Positions 52,375 through 62,897 of a stretch of 64,000 nt of DNA are shown piece after piece (positions within the stretch are counted from its first letter, which is position 1; the number at the start of each line of letters is the position of its first letter). The notes below the pieces were generated by a model. The model was not told the DNA's origin. It saw nothing but the letters and a program-made list of their open reading frames with translations, and made no database searches. The DNA comes from Bradyrhizobium sp. Arg816 (GTDB taxonomy: Bacteria > Pseudomonadota > Alphaproteobacteria > Rhizobiales > Xanthobacteraceae). Made by a program: the position numbers and the translations under genes. The stretch is from positions 372,001 through 436,000 of the forward strand of contig NZ_JAPRAQ010000005.1 in NCBI RefSeq assembly GCF_029989365.1, read 5' to 3'.

Positions 52375-55059
52375 ATGCCGTTACTCCAGGTACGTCAGAC
52401 GACAGGCCTGCGAGGCGCCCGCTTTGCGGCCCCGAGAGCGCCCGCCAATATGGTCGAACGGGTGCGCCTGGTGGCCCGGTTCGACGAAGGCTCACCGCAG
52501 GTGACGCTGATTTGCGCGCCTGCCGGATTCGGCAAGACGACGCTGATGCAGCAATTGCGCAGACGCCTTCAGGCCCAAGGCGTTGTGACCATCTGGCTCC
52601 AGGTCGAGCAGGCGGACAATCGCTTCGACCATTTTGTGCAGTCGCTCGCTGGAGCCGTGCAGGCCGCGCTCGGCCAGCCCGGAGCGAATTCCTCTCGTGA
52701 AGTCCACGCAACAGAAGCGAGCCGGACACAGGGCCAGGCAGCCGATGTCCTCGCAAGTCTATCGGTCTCCGAGACCCCTATCGTGCTGTTGCTCGATGAT
52801 CTCGAACTGATCGTGGATGCCGCCGTCTGGGCGTTCCTTGAGCGGTTGCTGGTTGAGCTGGACCTGCACCATCGCGTTGTCTTCGGGAGCCGAACTAGAC
52901 CGCAACTGGCCCTCGGCCGGATACGTGCCTACGGCCAGTTGCTGGAGCTTGGTCAGACCGACCTTCGCTTCACGCCCGAGGAGACCACGAAGTATCTTGA
53001 GCGGCAGAATGTCGGAGCATCGTCGATCCGTGCACTGCAACAACATACGGAAGGATGGCCCGCAGCGCTGCAGCTTGCAGTGGCGGCCTCGAGCGTCAAG
53101 CATATGGACGTACTGCAGTCTGTCTCCGGCGGTAGCGCGGCCGTTGCCGATTATCTCGCCCAGGAGGTGCTCGACAGCCGGCCGGCTTCGCAGCGCGATT
53201 TCCTGCTGCGTTCGGCCGAACTTGGGCAGTTTTGCGCCGAGCTATGCGATGCCGCATTGGAGCGAAACGACAGCAGCGCGATGATCAGCGAGATCGTTCG
53301 CGACAATCTCCTGATCACGCCGATTGACGCAGAAGAGAGTTGGTATCGCTATCACCCGCTTTTCGCCGATTTCCTGCGCGTTCGGATGGCGCGCGAGCGC
53401 AGGGACGCCCTGCAGCCGCTTCACCGGCGGGCCGCCGACTGGGCGGCGGCCCACGGATTGATGAATGAGGCGATCACGCATGCGCTCGCGGCCAGGGATC
53501 AGGCGCTCGCGGCCGATTTGCTCACGGCGTCGGCGATGGATAGCCTGCATTCGGGCCGCGTGGCCGATACTGCGCACGCGATCGCCCTGTTACCCGACGA
53601 TGAGGTCTACGCCCGCCCCGCCTTGCTGCGCGCAGCCGCTTTCTCCGCAATCTTTGCGCACCGCTATGACGCTGCCCGGAGATATATCGAGCAGATCAGG
53701 CGTGCGGACGCAGCCGGCGAGGGGGCCGACGAAGAGATCGTTGCGATGCACCTGATGCTGCTCGGCTGGACCGACAGCATTCCCGACCTGCTGCGGGCAG
53801 TTGAAGAACTGCGGGCCGGTGGCGCGCCATTCGGCGGTTTTACCGCAGGGCTGGCGAGCAACGCGCGGGCGTTCTGCAATATTGCGCTTGGCAACTACGT
53901 CGAGGCGGAACGCGACCTAGCACAGGCGCGCGAGGCGTGCGAACCGCTCGATGCGTTTTATGTTTTGAGCTACAGCGCGTGCTTTACCGCTGCGATCGAG
54001 CTCAACCTTGGACAAGTCGCGGCTGCTCGCGCCACCCTCGAGGGCGCCTTCAATCGCGCCATCGCCGCCGGCCAGAGATACGGCAGCAGCGGCGCGGTCA
54101 TCGCGACCTACCTCGCCGAATGCCTGTACGAGGCCAATGAGCTCGATGCCTGCCAGGCGCTCGTCGACGACTACCTGCCGATTGTAACGGAGACCGGCCT
54201 GCCGGATCACCTGGTTGTCCTGCACCGCATCGCATCTCGATTGCAATTTCTACGTGGCCGAAGCGGTTCTGGCCATGCGTTGCTCGTTCAACTCGGTGAG
54301 ATAGGTGCTCGGCGCGGGCTTCGCCGGTTATCGGCAGCTGCGTGGCTCGAACGTTCACATGCGTCCCTGCGCGGCAAGAATGTCGAAGAGGCGCGGCGGG
54401 CCTTTGCCACCGGCAATGTTGCGTTCGTCTGGGACAGCTTTGGCGCGTTCAAGCCGCATGCCTCCGAGATTGATGATATCTCAATCGCCGCATTGCGATT
54501 GCAACTCGTCACCGGAGAGGCACGCCACGCGCTGCCGGAGATCTGTTCCGAACGGCAGCTTGCAGAAAATGCAGGTCGGCGACGACGGGCGCTGCGATTG
54601 CTGTTCCTGGAGGCGCAGGCGCTGGAAGCCTCAGGCCACAGGCGCGAAGCCGGGGTTGCATTCGACCAGGCCGTGATGCGGGCTGCAGAAGGCGGAATGG
54701 TGCGCGTCCTCGCTGATGAAAGCTGGGCAACGGAGCCGCTTGTGAGCCGTTCTGCGATCGCGAAAGAGCCGCGCGCAGTCAGCTTGCTGCGTGACTTGAA
54801 GGACTTCCCTGCCACTGCGGAGCCAAATGCACATTCGGATGGATCCAGCGATGTCGCGGCGAGCGCGCTTCGCCTGACCACCAGGGAGGTGCAAATCCTG
54901 CGGCTGGTCTGGAAAGGGAGCCCGAACAAGGAAATTGCTCGCCTCTTGTTTCTGACCGAAAACACCATCGAGACGCATTTGCGACGCATCTACAGGAAGC
55001 TCGGCACGCGAAAGCGGACCCAAGCCGCAGCGATGGCGCGGGAAGCGGGGGCGATCTAA
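52375..55059 (+). CDS. MalT-like (LAL) LuxR family transcriptional regulator
   Basis: The ~894-residue regulator has an N-terminal STAND-type ATPase with Walker A APAGFGKTTL and Walker B-like IVLLLDDLELI. A long helical repeat (TPR-like) middle contains segments such as RDALQPLHRRAADWAAAHGL, and a C-terminal LuxR HTH reads LTTREVQILRLVWKGSPNKE with TENTIETHLRRIYRKLG. Such proteins switch between ADP- and ATP-bound forms on inducer binding. ATG 52375 is preferred (GGGAG six bases upstream); 52333 is an alternative. The stop overlaps the convergent giant kinase gene by 4 bases. Confidence 0.9.
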   Translation: MPLLQVRQTTGLRGARFAAPRAPANMVERVRLVARFDEGSPQVTLICAPAGFGKTTLMQQLRRRLQAQGVVTIWLQVEQADNRFDHFVQSLAGAVQAALGQPGANSSREVHATEASRTQGQAADVLASLSVSETPIVLLLDDLELIVDAAVWAFLERLLVELDLHHRVVFGSRTRPQLALGRIRAYGQLLELGQTDLRFTPEETTKYLERQNVGASSIRALQQHTEGWPAALQLAVAASSVKHMDVLQSVSGGSAAVADYLAQEVLDSRPASQRDFLLRSAELGQFCAELCDAALERNDSSAMISEIVRDNLLITPIDAEESWYRYHPLFADFLRVRMARERRDALQPLHRRAADWAAAHGLMNEAITHALAARDQALAADLLTASAMDSLHSGRVADTAHAIALLPDDEVYARPALLRAAAFSAIFAHRYDAARRYIEQIRRADAAGEGADEEIVAMHLMLLGWTDSIPDLLRAVEELRAGGAPFGGFTAGLASNARAFCNIALGNYVEAERDLAQAREACEPLDAFYVLSYSACFTAAIELNLGQVAAARATLEGAFNRAIAAGQRYGSSGAVIATYLAECLYEANELDACQALVDDYLPIVTETGLPDHLVVLHRIASRLQFLRGRSGSGHALLVQLGEIGARRGLRRLSAAAWLERSHASLRGKNVEEARRAFATGNVAFVWDSFGAFKPHASEIDDISIAALRLQLVTGEARHALPEICSERQLAENAGRRRRALRLLFLEAQALEASGHRREAGVAFDQAVMRAAEGGMVRVLADESWATEPLVSRSAIAKEPRAVSLLRDLKDFPATAEPNAHSDGSSDVAASALRLTTREVQILRLVWKGSPNKEIARLLFLTENTIETHLRRIYRKLGTRKRTQAAAMAREAGAI

Positions 55060-58000
55060 ACCGGTTCGGACCGGTTGCTGTGTTGCTCCGCAACTGTCGC
55101 ACGGTCGGCAGGGAGCGTGAAATGAAAGGCAGCGCCTCGCGGGAGGTTCGCCGTTGCCCATATTTGCCCGCCGTATCCTTCCACGATTGAACGGCAGATG
55201 GCCAATCCCATTCCCATGCCTGCTGACTTGGTCGTATAAAACGGATCGAAGAGACGCTTGACGTTTTCCAGGGGGATGCCCGGCCCGGAATCCCTTACCG
55301 AGACAAGCACGCCGTCCGACCCGTTTGCCGAAGTGCTGATGCTTACGTCACACGAGGTGAGGCCGCACCCACCTGATGCCTGCACCGCATTCATAATCAA
55401 ATTAAGTATCACTTGCTGTATTTGAGTCCGGTCCGCGTGCACGATAGGCAAGCGCTCGGCGAACTGCGTCTGGACCGAGACGCCGTTCTTCACGGCTTCT
55501 CCTCGCGTCAGCTCAATCACCTCGCGGATCGCTTCGCCGATCTCCAGCTTCTCAATCCGGGGCGGCGCGTTCCTGACAAGCCCGCGGATCCGGTCAATGA
55601 TTGTGCTCGCGCGATGGCCATCTCTGGCGATCATGGCGAGCAGCTCGCGCACTTCATCCAGATTCGGCGGACGACGATCCAGCCAGCGGCGCGCCGCCTC
55701 CGCATGGAGCACCGCCGCGCCGATCGGCTGCTTGACCTCATGGGCGATCGAAGCGGTGAGCTGTCCCATGGTCGCAACGCGATTTGCGTGCGCCAGCTCT
55801 ATTTGTACCTCGCGGTACCGCCGCTCGTTCTCTCTCGCCTCGGCTTCCACGAGTTTGCGTTCGGTCAAATCGAGCACGAACGCGACGCCCTGGTTTCCGG
55901 CTTGTTCGAAGGTCGCCGAACCGATCAGCACGGGCACACGGCTGCCGTCCTTGCGAAGATATTCCTTCTCATGGGGACGCGCGGTGCCGGTTGATTTCAC
56001 CTCTGCAACGAACTTTGGGTCGTGTTCGCGCCATTCGGACGGAGTGAGCTCCGTCCAACGCATCCGATGGCCGAGGAGATCCTCGCGATCGTATCCGACC
56101 ATGCCGAGAAACGTATCGTTTGCCTCGATAATTCGGCCTTCAAAATCCCAGATGAAGATGCCAATGATGTTTGCGTCGACGAGGCGCCGGATCTTTGCCT
56201 CCCGCTCCTGGAGATCGCTGTAAAGTCGCGAATTCTCGAGGGAGATGGCCGCCTGTGACGCCAGCAACTTCAGCACGGCGATTCGGGCCGGCGCAAAAAC
56301 GTGGGGCGCGAGATTGTTCTCGAGATAGAGCACGCCGATGAGCTTGGTCTGGGTGACCAGGGGCAGGCAGAGAACTGACCGCGCCTGCCGCTGGCGGACG
56401 TAGGGATCATTGGCAGACGAGGGGTCGGCTGCGGCATCGCCGAGAATGACGCTCGCGTGGCTGCGCAGGACATAATGGAGGACGGACTCCGGCAGCGCGA
56501 TCGCAGTCACGGGCTGGTCGCGCAGATGCACAATGACCGTGCCGCTGTCGCTTGCGGCTTCCGCCTCGATCCGCGGCTCGGCCCCGTGCGGAACAATCAA
56601 GAGGCCCCGCTCGGCGCCGGCCTGCTCGATGGCCGTGCGCATGAGGGTATCGATCAGTTTCTGCAAAACGATCTCGCTCGAGATGGCTTGCGAAACTTTG
56701 ACCACTGTCGCGAGGTCGAGGTACTCGACGGACGCGCCGATCGTGCTCGTCGGAGCAAGCGCTGGTTGCCGTTCGCCGAGGTGCGGATGTAGCTCGTCAA
56801 GTTGCCGTACCTTGCCGTCCGCTCCCCAGCGTAGATAGCCCTGCCGCGCGTTGCGCAAATGGGCAAGCGCGCTGGTCTCGAGTCCCCGCGCAGCGCAGAA
56901 GCGCGCGGCCAGTTCGTTGGCGATCGCCTCGTTCTGGACGAACCCGTTGTCGCGCGCTGCGCGGATGGCCTGTTCGTAATAGCGCATCGCGTCAAATTCG
57001 CGACCTTCGATGCGCGCGATCTCCGCAGCCACGAGTGCCGCACGGCTTTCGAAGGTCTCAGGACAGTCTTGCGCCCACACGTCGAGCTGCCTGTGTTGGG
57101 CTATCAGTGCCTCGAAATATTGCTGTTTCCTGTCGGAAGGTGCAAAGTCCCAGAACGCCGCACATGAAAGCGCGCCATAGAAGCAGGATTCTGCCGTATC
57201 CCAATATGAACGCGGTCTCCAAAGCTGCGCGTGCGAAAAGGCATCTGCGGCTGCCGCATGGTCTCCCGCAAGATACCGCGCCTGCATCTTTCGTATCCAG
57301 TACCACCACGCGGCCAAATCCAGAGCCGGGTTCAATAAATGCTGCTCCATCTGAAGCTCGTCCAGGCGCCCATCGTCGAGGCAGCCGAAGCTTGGCGTCA
57401 CACCGCGGAGCGTCCGCATGAATGCGACCTGGGCCGTTAGCATGTCTGACATGAGACCGAACTTCGCACGGCGGGTGGATTCAAGATTACGTTCAGCTTC
57501 CGCCTCCAGGTCGTCCAACCGGGCTCCTGATGCCAGGCCCAACGAGATCAAGTGAACCTGACAAAAACCAGCGAACAGCAGGTCGCTGGCCTCCTCAGCC
57601 AGATCAAGCCCGCGCTGCATCATCGAGGACGCGGCTTGGATGGGATGGGTCCAGGGCAACACGTGGTAGCCGGCGACGCAGTAGACCTTACCGCGAAAAC
57701 GCGCGAATTCGTCTCGCTCGGCGAGCGCAGCGCCGAGGTGGCCAAATCGGAGGCCGTCGCGGTGGCGGCCGAAACGAGGACCAATCACACGGCTCAATTC
57801 GACGAACGCCTGGGGCGATCCATCGGAATAACCGTGGTCCAGGCTGAGGTTGGCCATGCGTAGCGCAATAAGGTCGCAAAGGTGCTTATCGGTGAGCGCC
57901 GTGGGCGGGAGGATGGCGTGCAAGATCTCCATGAGCGCCAGCAAGTCAGGGTCTTTCATTGCCGGCAGATCGGCGAGCGCCTCAATTGGACGCTCTCCGA

Positions 58001-60662
58001 CGCGCTGACACAGGCCATCGTATTCCGCGCGAACGTCGACCTCGCCGGGACGTGTCGACCATTCGATTCCAAACCTTCGAAGCTGCTCCACCCCGACTTC
58101 GACAGCGCGATCGGTCAGGGCCAGCGTGGTATAGAGCGCGATACGCAAGCGCGTGACGACCGCGATATCGTGCGCGCGCTTGGTGTGTTGCGCGAGCATC
58201 AAAAGCCGGTTTTCGGCCGACGTCATGTTAGCGGTCAGTAGTTCGCACTCGGCCGTATCGCATTCAACGGAAAAAATGAGCTCGTAATCCTCGTCCCAAC
58301 TCCGTTCGGTCAGCAATGCTCGGGCTGCGGCGAGATACGAAAGCGCCGAGGCATACGCTGTCGAGCTCTTGGCCCGTTTGCCCGCCATGAGGTTCAATGC
58401 GGCGAGGCGCTTGCGCTGCTCGTCTGACGTGATCAAGTTGGACCCGCGGTTCAGCTGATTGACGATTTCGAATGCTGCCTCCTCTCGCTTTTCCGGTGTG
58501 ATGCGTTCTGCAAGCAGGTTTCCGATTCTCAGATGCGTCTCGGCGCGCAGGTTTTCCGGGATCAGGGAGTACGCCGCCTCCTGTACACGGTCGTGAAGGA
58601 AGGCGTAGGTTTGGTCGGTGCGTAAGATGAGACCCGCCCGAAGCGCGTCCCAGAGCCTGCGATGCATTTCCTCGCTCGAATGCTCGGAAACCAACTCGAG
58701 GAGGTCGAGCCCGGCGCTGTTGCCCATGCACGCGAGCAGCTGCAATGCCTGCTGGGTCTCGACCGGCAGGCGGTGCAACTTGCCGACCATGAGGTCCACC
58801 ACATTATCGGTGTGACCCTTGGCGCGGATCCTGTCGAGGTCCCAGGACCATCGACCGGCACCATAATCGAATGTGAGCAGATCCTCCTCTACGAGCGAAC
58901 CGATGAATTGAATGGCGAAGAATGGATTGCCCTCCGTCTTCTCGTAGACAAGATCTGCAAGTGCGGCGCCCCGTTCCGCTTCGCAGCGAAGAGCGTCCTC
59001 GATCAACCCTGCGAGATCCTCGTGGCGAAGCGGCGCAAGGTTGATCTCCTGCACGGGCGCTCCGGATTTCCGGATCGCATCGAGCTTGCGCGCTAGCGGA
59101 TGCGAAGAACCGACTTCGTTGTCCCGGTACGCCCCGATCAACATCAAGTGGCGCATATCCGCCTGGGTCAGAAGATCCTCGATCAGACCGAGCGTTGCCG
59201 AATCGAGCCATTGCAGGTCGTCGAGGAACAATGCAAGCGGATGCTCAGGTCTCGCGAACACTCCGATAAATCGCCGAAAGACGAGCTTGAATCGACGTTG
59301 GGCATCCTGCGGTGGAAGGTCAGGAACGGGCGCCGTTTCTCCGATGATGAGTTGCAAATCAGGAACAAGGTTGACGATGAGCCTGCCGTTCGGGCCCAGC
59401 GCCTCATGAAGTGCCTCGCGCCATTTGCCCAGCTCCTTCTCGCTCTTGCTCAGGAGGGGACGCGTAAGGTTCTGAAAGGCCTGCGCCAGCGTCGCATAGG
59501 GGATGTCGCGCTTGTGCTGATCGAACTTGCCCGCGCCGAGAAGCCCGCGCGGCGGCACGAGCACTTTGTGCAGCTCGTTGACCACCGAGGACTTGCCGAT
59601 TCCGGAATAGCCGGAGACCAGAACCAGTTCCGGAACGCCGCCGCCCACGATGCGATCGAAGGAGGCGAGCAAGGCCGCCACCTCGCGTTGACGTCCGTAA
59701 AGCTTCTCGGGAATCAGGAGCCGGTCTGGTATGTCGTGTTCGCCGAGCGAAAATTGATCGATGCGATCCTGTGAATCCCACTCGGAAAGGCAACGCCGAA
59801 GATCGCGCTCCAGCCCCGCTGCTGTCTGGTAGCGCTCCTCGGCTGTCTTGGCGAGCAGCTTCATGATGATCTGGGAGATGGGTGCCGGAAGAGCCGTCAA
59901 CCGGGCGCTTGGCGGCGCGGGCTTTCTTGCGATATGGCAATGAACCCACTCCAGGGGGGCGCTCGCCGTGAACGGCAGCGCGCCCGTGAGCATCTGGTAG
60001 AGCGTTACGCCAAGGGCGTAGAGGTCGCTGCGGGCGTCGATCGAACGGTTCATCCGTCCGGTCTGTTCGGGCGCCATGTAGGCGAGCGTCCCGGCAATCA
60101 CTTCCGGCGGCGAGGGTGCTTGACGTTCGCGTGGCAGGCGCGAGGCGATCCCGAAACCGGTCAGCCAGATCTGCTTGGTCGCAGGATTGACGAGCACGTT
60201 GGCTGGCTTGATATCCTTATGAATGATGCCTCGATCGTGTATCTCGCCAAGGGCGGCCGATAAGCCGATTGCGAGCTGTAGGAACGACCCCAGCTCCATG
60301 GGCTGGCCTAGTTGCCGGTCGAGCGGTTGGCCGCCGGGGTCATCGAGCAAAAGCACGGTGCGGCCGTTCTCTCGCACCAGCGCACGGGGGCGTACGACCG
60401 ACCGACAGCCCAGCTCATCTTGGAGTTCAAATTCACGAATCAATCGATCAACGAGCGCAGGCGCCGGATGATCTGAGGTCAGGGCGATCGCCAGCACTGC
60501 ATCTTGAGGATGGTCAGCATCGTCGCGCCGTCCCCTGCAGAGGATACGCCCTCCGTCCTCCAACAGCACCTCGACGTCAACCAGCCCGGGCAATGGGTAA
60601 GCCGTCACTGAATTCACACCCCATGCAGTCCCGTTGGGAGCGGCTAAGCCTCGCGACGGCAC
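55056..60662 (-). CDS. Giant hybrid: pseudokinase - AAA ATPase - GAF - PAS - histidine kinase
   Basis: The 1868-residue protein has a Ser/Thr-kinase-like N-terminus (about 20-290). HKDIKPANVL (148-157) and APEQ are conserved, but DFG is replaced by GFG at 169-171 and the ATP lysine and glycine loop are not recognisable. An AAA/STAND ATPase follows with Walker A GYSGIGKSS (351-359) and FLDDLQWLDS. A long helical repeat region leads to a GAF domain (about 1380-1530) and a PAS domain (ANIIGIFIWDFEGRIIEAND). The kinase core has His1641 (ASIAHEVKQPIG), N box LNLIMNAVQAS, DSGPGI and GMGMGL. The start is GTG at 60662; GTGs 15 and 19 codons later are possible. Confidence 0.9.
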   Translation of the reverse strand: MPSRGLAAPNGTAWGVNSVTAYPLPGLVDVEVLLEDGGRILCRGRRDDADHPQDAVLAIALTSDHPAPALVDRLIREFELQDELGCRSVVRPRALVRENGRTVLLLDDPGGQPLDRQLGQPMELGSFLQLAIGLSAALGEIHDRGIIHKDIKPANVLVNPATKQIWLTGFGIASRLPRERQAPSPPEVIAGTLAYMAPEQTGRMNRSIDARSDLYALGVTLYQMLTGALPFTASAPLEWVHCHIARKPAPPSARLTALPAPISQIIMKLLAKTAEERYQTAAGLERDLRRCLSEWDSQDRIDQFSLGEHDIPDRLLIPEKLYGRQREVAALLASFDRIVGGGVPELVLVSGYSGIGKSSVVNELHKVLVPPRGLLGAGKFDQHKRDIPYATLAQAFQNLTRPLLSKSEKELGKWREALHEALGPNGRLIVNLVPDLQLIIGETAPVPDLPPQDAQRRFKLVFRRFIGVFARPEHPLALFLDDLQWLDSATLGLIEDLLTQADMRHLMLIGAYRDNEVGSSHPLARKLDAIRKSGAPVQEINLAPLRHEDLAGLIEDALRCEAERGAALADLVYEKTEGNPFFAIQFIGSLVEEDLLTFDYGAGRWSWDLDRIRAKGHTDNVVDLMVGKLHRLPVETQQALQLLACMGNSAGLDLLELVSEHSSEEMHRRLWDALRAGLILRTDQTYAFLHDRVQEAAYSLIPENLRAETHLRIGNLLAERITPEKREEAAFEIVNQLNRGSNLITSDEQRKRLAALNLMAGKRAKSSTAYASALSYLAAARALLTERSWDEDYELIFSVECDTAECELLTANMTSAENRLLMLAQHTKRAHDIAVVTRLRIALYTTLALTDRAVEVGVEQLRRFGIEWSTRPGEVDVRAEYDGLCQRVGERPIEALADLPAMKDPDLLALMEILHAILPPTALTDKHLCDLIALRMANLSLDHGYSDGSPQAFVELSRVIGPRFGRHRDGLRFGHLGAALAERDEFARFRGKVYCVAGYHVLPWTHPIQAASSMMQRGLDLAEEASDLLFAGFCQVHLISLGLASGARLDDLEAEAERNLESTRRAKFGLMSDMLTAQVAFMRTLRGVTPSFGCLDDGRLDELQMEQHLLNPALDLAAWWYWIRKMQARYLAGDHAAAADAFSHAQLWRPRSYWDTAESCFYGALSCAAFWDFAPSDRKQQYFEALIAQHRQLDVWAQDCPETFESRAALVAAEIARIEGREFDAMRYYEQAIRAARDNGFVQNEAIANELAARFCAARGLETSALAHLRNARQGYLRWGADGKVRQLDELHPHLGERQPALAPTSTIGASVEYLDLATVVKVSQAISSEIVLQKLIDTLMRTAIEQAGAERGLLIVPHGAEPRIEAEAASDSGTVIVHLRDQPVTAIALPESVLHYVLRSHASVILGDAAADPSSANDPYVRQRQARSVLCLPLVTQTKLIGVLYLENNLAPHVFAPARIAVLKLLASQAAISLENSRLYSDLQEREAKIRRLVDANIIGIFIWDFEGRIIEANDTFLGMVGYDREDLLGHRMRWTELTPSEWREHDPKFVAEVKSTGTARPHEKEYLRKDGSRVPVLIGSATFEQAGNQGVAFVLDLTERKLVEAEARENERRYREVQIELAHANRVATMGQLTASIAHEVKQPIGAAVLHAEAARRWLDRRPPNLDEVRELLAMIARDGHRASTIIDRIRGLVRNAPPRIEKLEIGEAIREVIELTRGEAVKNGVSVQTQFAERLPIVHADRTQIQQVILNLIMNAVQASGGCGLTSCDVSISTSANGSDGVLVSVRDSGPGIPLENVKRLFDPFYTTKSAGMGMGLAICRSIVEGYGGQIWATANLPRGAAFHFTLPADRATVAEQHSNRSEPV

Positions 60663-60890
60663 TGTTCAGCTCAATGGCTGTAAGTCGACGCTATCGCTGC
60701 CAACCCGGGCATCTAGACCCTCCGGAGGACCGTGGCATGCGAACCTTTGCGGCGGATTGTCAAATTCAACCATGATTTTCAAGAACCCAGCAAAATGTTA
60801 CCGCCGGCCACCCTCGCTTGACCGGAGGCTGCGTGAAGCAAGGTCGACGGCGGACACATCGTCACAGCCGACGTGACCTCAGCACCCGGA
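60663..60890. other. Spacer between giant kinase and response regulator
   Basis: This 228-base gap may hold the kinase promoter. Nothing specific can be read in it. Confidence 0.35.
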
Positions 60891-61259
60891 CTAGGCTCCA
60901 AGAGCTTTCTCCAGGCAACCGACGAGCGTTTCCGCTTCAAAAGGCTTGCGAAGGAAGCACGTCACCCCGCTCGAGATGGCCCGCTCTTCGAGATCGGGCT
61001 CCGTGCGCGCAGTGATCATGATCACCAGCATGTCGCCTGCGCGCTGGCTGAGCTGCTGCTGGAGTTCGAAGCCGTTCATCCCGGGCATCTGGATGTCGGT
61101 AATTGCGCAAGTAAACTGCTCGAGCTCACAGGATGCGAGAAATTCCTCAGCCGAGGGAAATGCGCGAACATTGTAGCCGAGCGAGCGGACGAGCCCAACC
61201 AGCGCATCGCGCATCGAGGGGTCATCGTCGACGATCGAAATCAGATGTTCGTTCGTCAT
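60891..61259 (-). CDS. Single-domain response regulator
   Basis: The 122-residue protein is a stand-alone receiver domain. Acidic pocket DDD is in ISIVDDDPSMRD, phospho-acceptor Asp in AITDIQMPGMNG, conserved Thr in MITARTE and Lys in FLRKPFEAE. With no output domain it probably works by protein contact or as a phosphate relay from the neighbouring kinase. It is downstream of the FixJ-like regulator on the same strand (72-base gap). Confidence 0.92.
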   Translation of the reverse strand: MTNEHLISIVDDDPSMRDALVGLVRSLGYNVRAFPSAEEFLASCELEQFTCAITDIQMPGMNGFELQQQLSQRAGDMLVIMITARTEPDLEERAISSGVTCFLRKPFEAETLVGCLEKALGA

Positions 61260-61331
61260 ACTGCAGTTCCTATCGGCTCGGCTCAGCCAGCCCTTGCTGA
61301 CTGCTGCGCCCGTCGCAATGCAAGCGTCCGT

Positions 61332-61961
61332 TCAACGCGATTTGTCCTTCAGTGCATCCGCCATCCGAACCAGGTCGGCCAGCGAGTGGGCGCCCATTTT
61401 CCTCATGGCCGCTCCCCGGTGAATTTTGACCGTCACTTCGCTCAAATGGAGCTCTGCGGCGATCTGCTTGTTCATCTTGCCCGCGGTCACCAACGCCATC
61501 ACCTCGCGCTCCCGCGGCGAAAGCGCCGCATACCGATCGGAAACCGCACCGGCATGGTTTTCGTTGGCCCGCCGCAGATGGTCGCGCTTGATGGCCGCAG
61601 TGACCGCGTCGATCATGTCCTGGTCGCGGAACGGTTTTGCCAGGAAGTCGACCGCGCCGGCCTTCATCGCACGAACGGACATCGGTATGTCGCCATGGCC
61701 GGTCATCAAGACCACCGGCAAGTGTATTCCGAGTGCCACTAGCTCTTCCTGAAAATCCAGTCCGTTTGCGCCCGGGAGGCGAATATCGAGCACAATGCAG
61801 CCGGGACTGAGCGATTGCTCGGCGTTAAGAAACTCCTGGGTTGAGCCATAGGTCCGTGCGGCCAGCCCGACCGTCCGGAGCAGGCTGGCAAGCCCCAAGC
61901 GCAGCGAGTCATCGTCATCGACGATGTGAACGACAGGGAGCGCGTCGGAGGCCTGGGGCAT
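61332..61961 (-). CDS. FixJ/NodW-type response regulator (receiver + LuxR HTH)
   Basis: The 209-residue regulator has a receiver domain (VHIVDDDDSLRLGL, phospho-Asp in CIVLDIRLPGANG, VVLMTGHGDIPMSVRAMKAG, DFLAKPF) and a C-terminal LuxR-type HTH (LSPREREVMALVTAGKMNKQ, SEVTVKIHRGAAMRKM). This is the FixJ/NodW/TodT layout. The GHGDIPMSVRAMKAGAVDF stretch is very typical of rhizobial FixJ paralogues. It likely receives phosphate from the giant kinase or another orphan kinase here. Confidence 0.92.
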   Translation of the reverse strand: MPQASDALPVVHIVDDDDSLRLGLASLLRTVGLAARTYGSTQEFLNAEQSLSPGCIVLDIRLPGANGLDFQEELVALGIHLPVVLMTGHGDIPMSVRAMKAGAVDFLAKPFRDQDMIDAVTAAIKRDHLRRANENHAGAVSDRYAALSPREREVMALVTAGKMNKQIAAELHLSEVTVKIHRGAAMRKMGAHSLADLVRMADALKDKSR

Positions 61962-62408
61962 TCCTCAAATTCCACCAGCAGGATCAGTGTCCATACCACG
62001 ACGCGGGCAGCGTCATTATCACACGAAAGTATTATCGAGGGTCGGGAAAGCCCGCCGCCTCTGTGAAATGGTCGACCGCCCCATGCGGGCGTGGGTGGTA
62101 AGGCGTTATGCCCCCGATCCGAAGCGCGGTCGTTTTTGTACGAAACATGCGGGATTTGTACATGGCGATCATCGATTGGTGTCGTCGGCGGAGCACCGCG
62201 ACCACACACTCACCACAAGGTGTGAGTTGACCCAGACCCATGCACGATTGTCGCACGGCAACGAGTCCCCCATCCTTGCCGGCGTGATGGCAATGAGCGT
62301 TGCAAGAACAGACACCGCCGGAAGACTCTCGGCTCAAGGCTCTTCAGTTCAGAGACTCTCCGGCTAGCGACTGCAATCTGGATCACTCAACAGGGAATCA
62401 ATTCCGTC
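61962..62408. promoter_or_regulatory. Divergent intergenic region, response regulator / AraC
   Basis: 447 bases without a credible gene separate the divergent regulators. Frames here are shadows with poor composition. No clear promoter or operator could be defined. Confidence 0.4.
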
Positions 62409-62897
62409 ATGTTCAGGACATCGAACGACGAGCCGTGCGAGCAATCGGTGCAAGCATTTCAATCATTCTGTCTCGAAGGCAATTCTGACCTATCGGTCAA
62501 AGGCCAATTGATCGGCCAAGATGCGATCGACAAGTCGAGCGAGGGTGGACCCGTGATCGTGCTCCGGGGTGGGCTGCCACCGAGGGTCGTGCGACGGGTG
62601 CGAGAGCACATCGACAGCAATATCGACCAGCGCATCAGTGTCGAAGCGTTGGCAAAGCTGGCCAGCCTGTCGGTCTGCTACTTCGTGCGTGCGTTCAAAC
62701 AGTCGGTGGGTGTTACGCCGCACGACTATCTGATACGGCGTCGGGTCGAACGGACGATGGAGCTCTTGTCGCGCACGGAGATGCCGCTTTCGGAGATCGC
62801 GCTGGCGGCGGGCTTTGCCGACCAGAGCCACTGCGCGCGCCGCTTTCGCCAGCACGTGGGGATGTCGCCGCGGGATTATCGATGGTCGATGCCGTGA
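62409..62897 (+). CDS. AraC-type helix-turn-helix regulator (short)
   Basis: The 162-residue protein has an uncharacterised N-terminal ~50 residues and a C-terminal AraC DNA-binding domain (ISVEALAKLASLSVCYFVRAF and LSEIALAAGFADQSHCARRF, ending HVGMSPRDYRW). There is no ligand-binding half. The ATG at 62409 has a weak ribosome site; GTG at 62551 with GAGGGTGG before it would give an HTH-only protein and is a realistic alternative. Confidence 0.82.
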   Translation: MFRTSNDEPCEQSVQAFQSFCLEGNSDLSVKGQLIGQDAIDKSSEGGPVIVLRGGLPPRVVRRVREHIDSNIDQRISVEALAKLASLSVCYFVRAFKQSVGVTPHDYLIRRRVERTMELLSRTEMPLSEIALAAGFADQSHCARRFRQHVGMSPRDYRWSMP

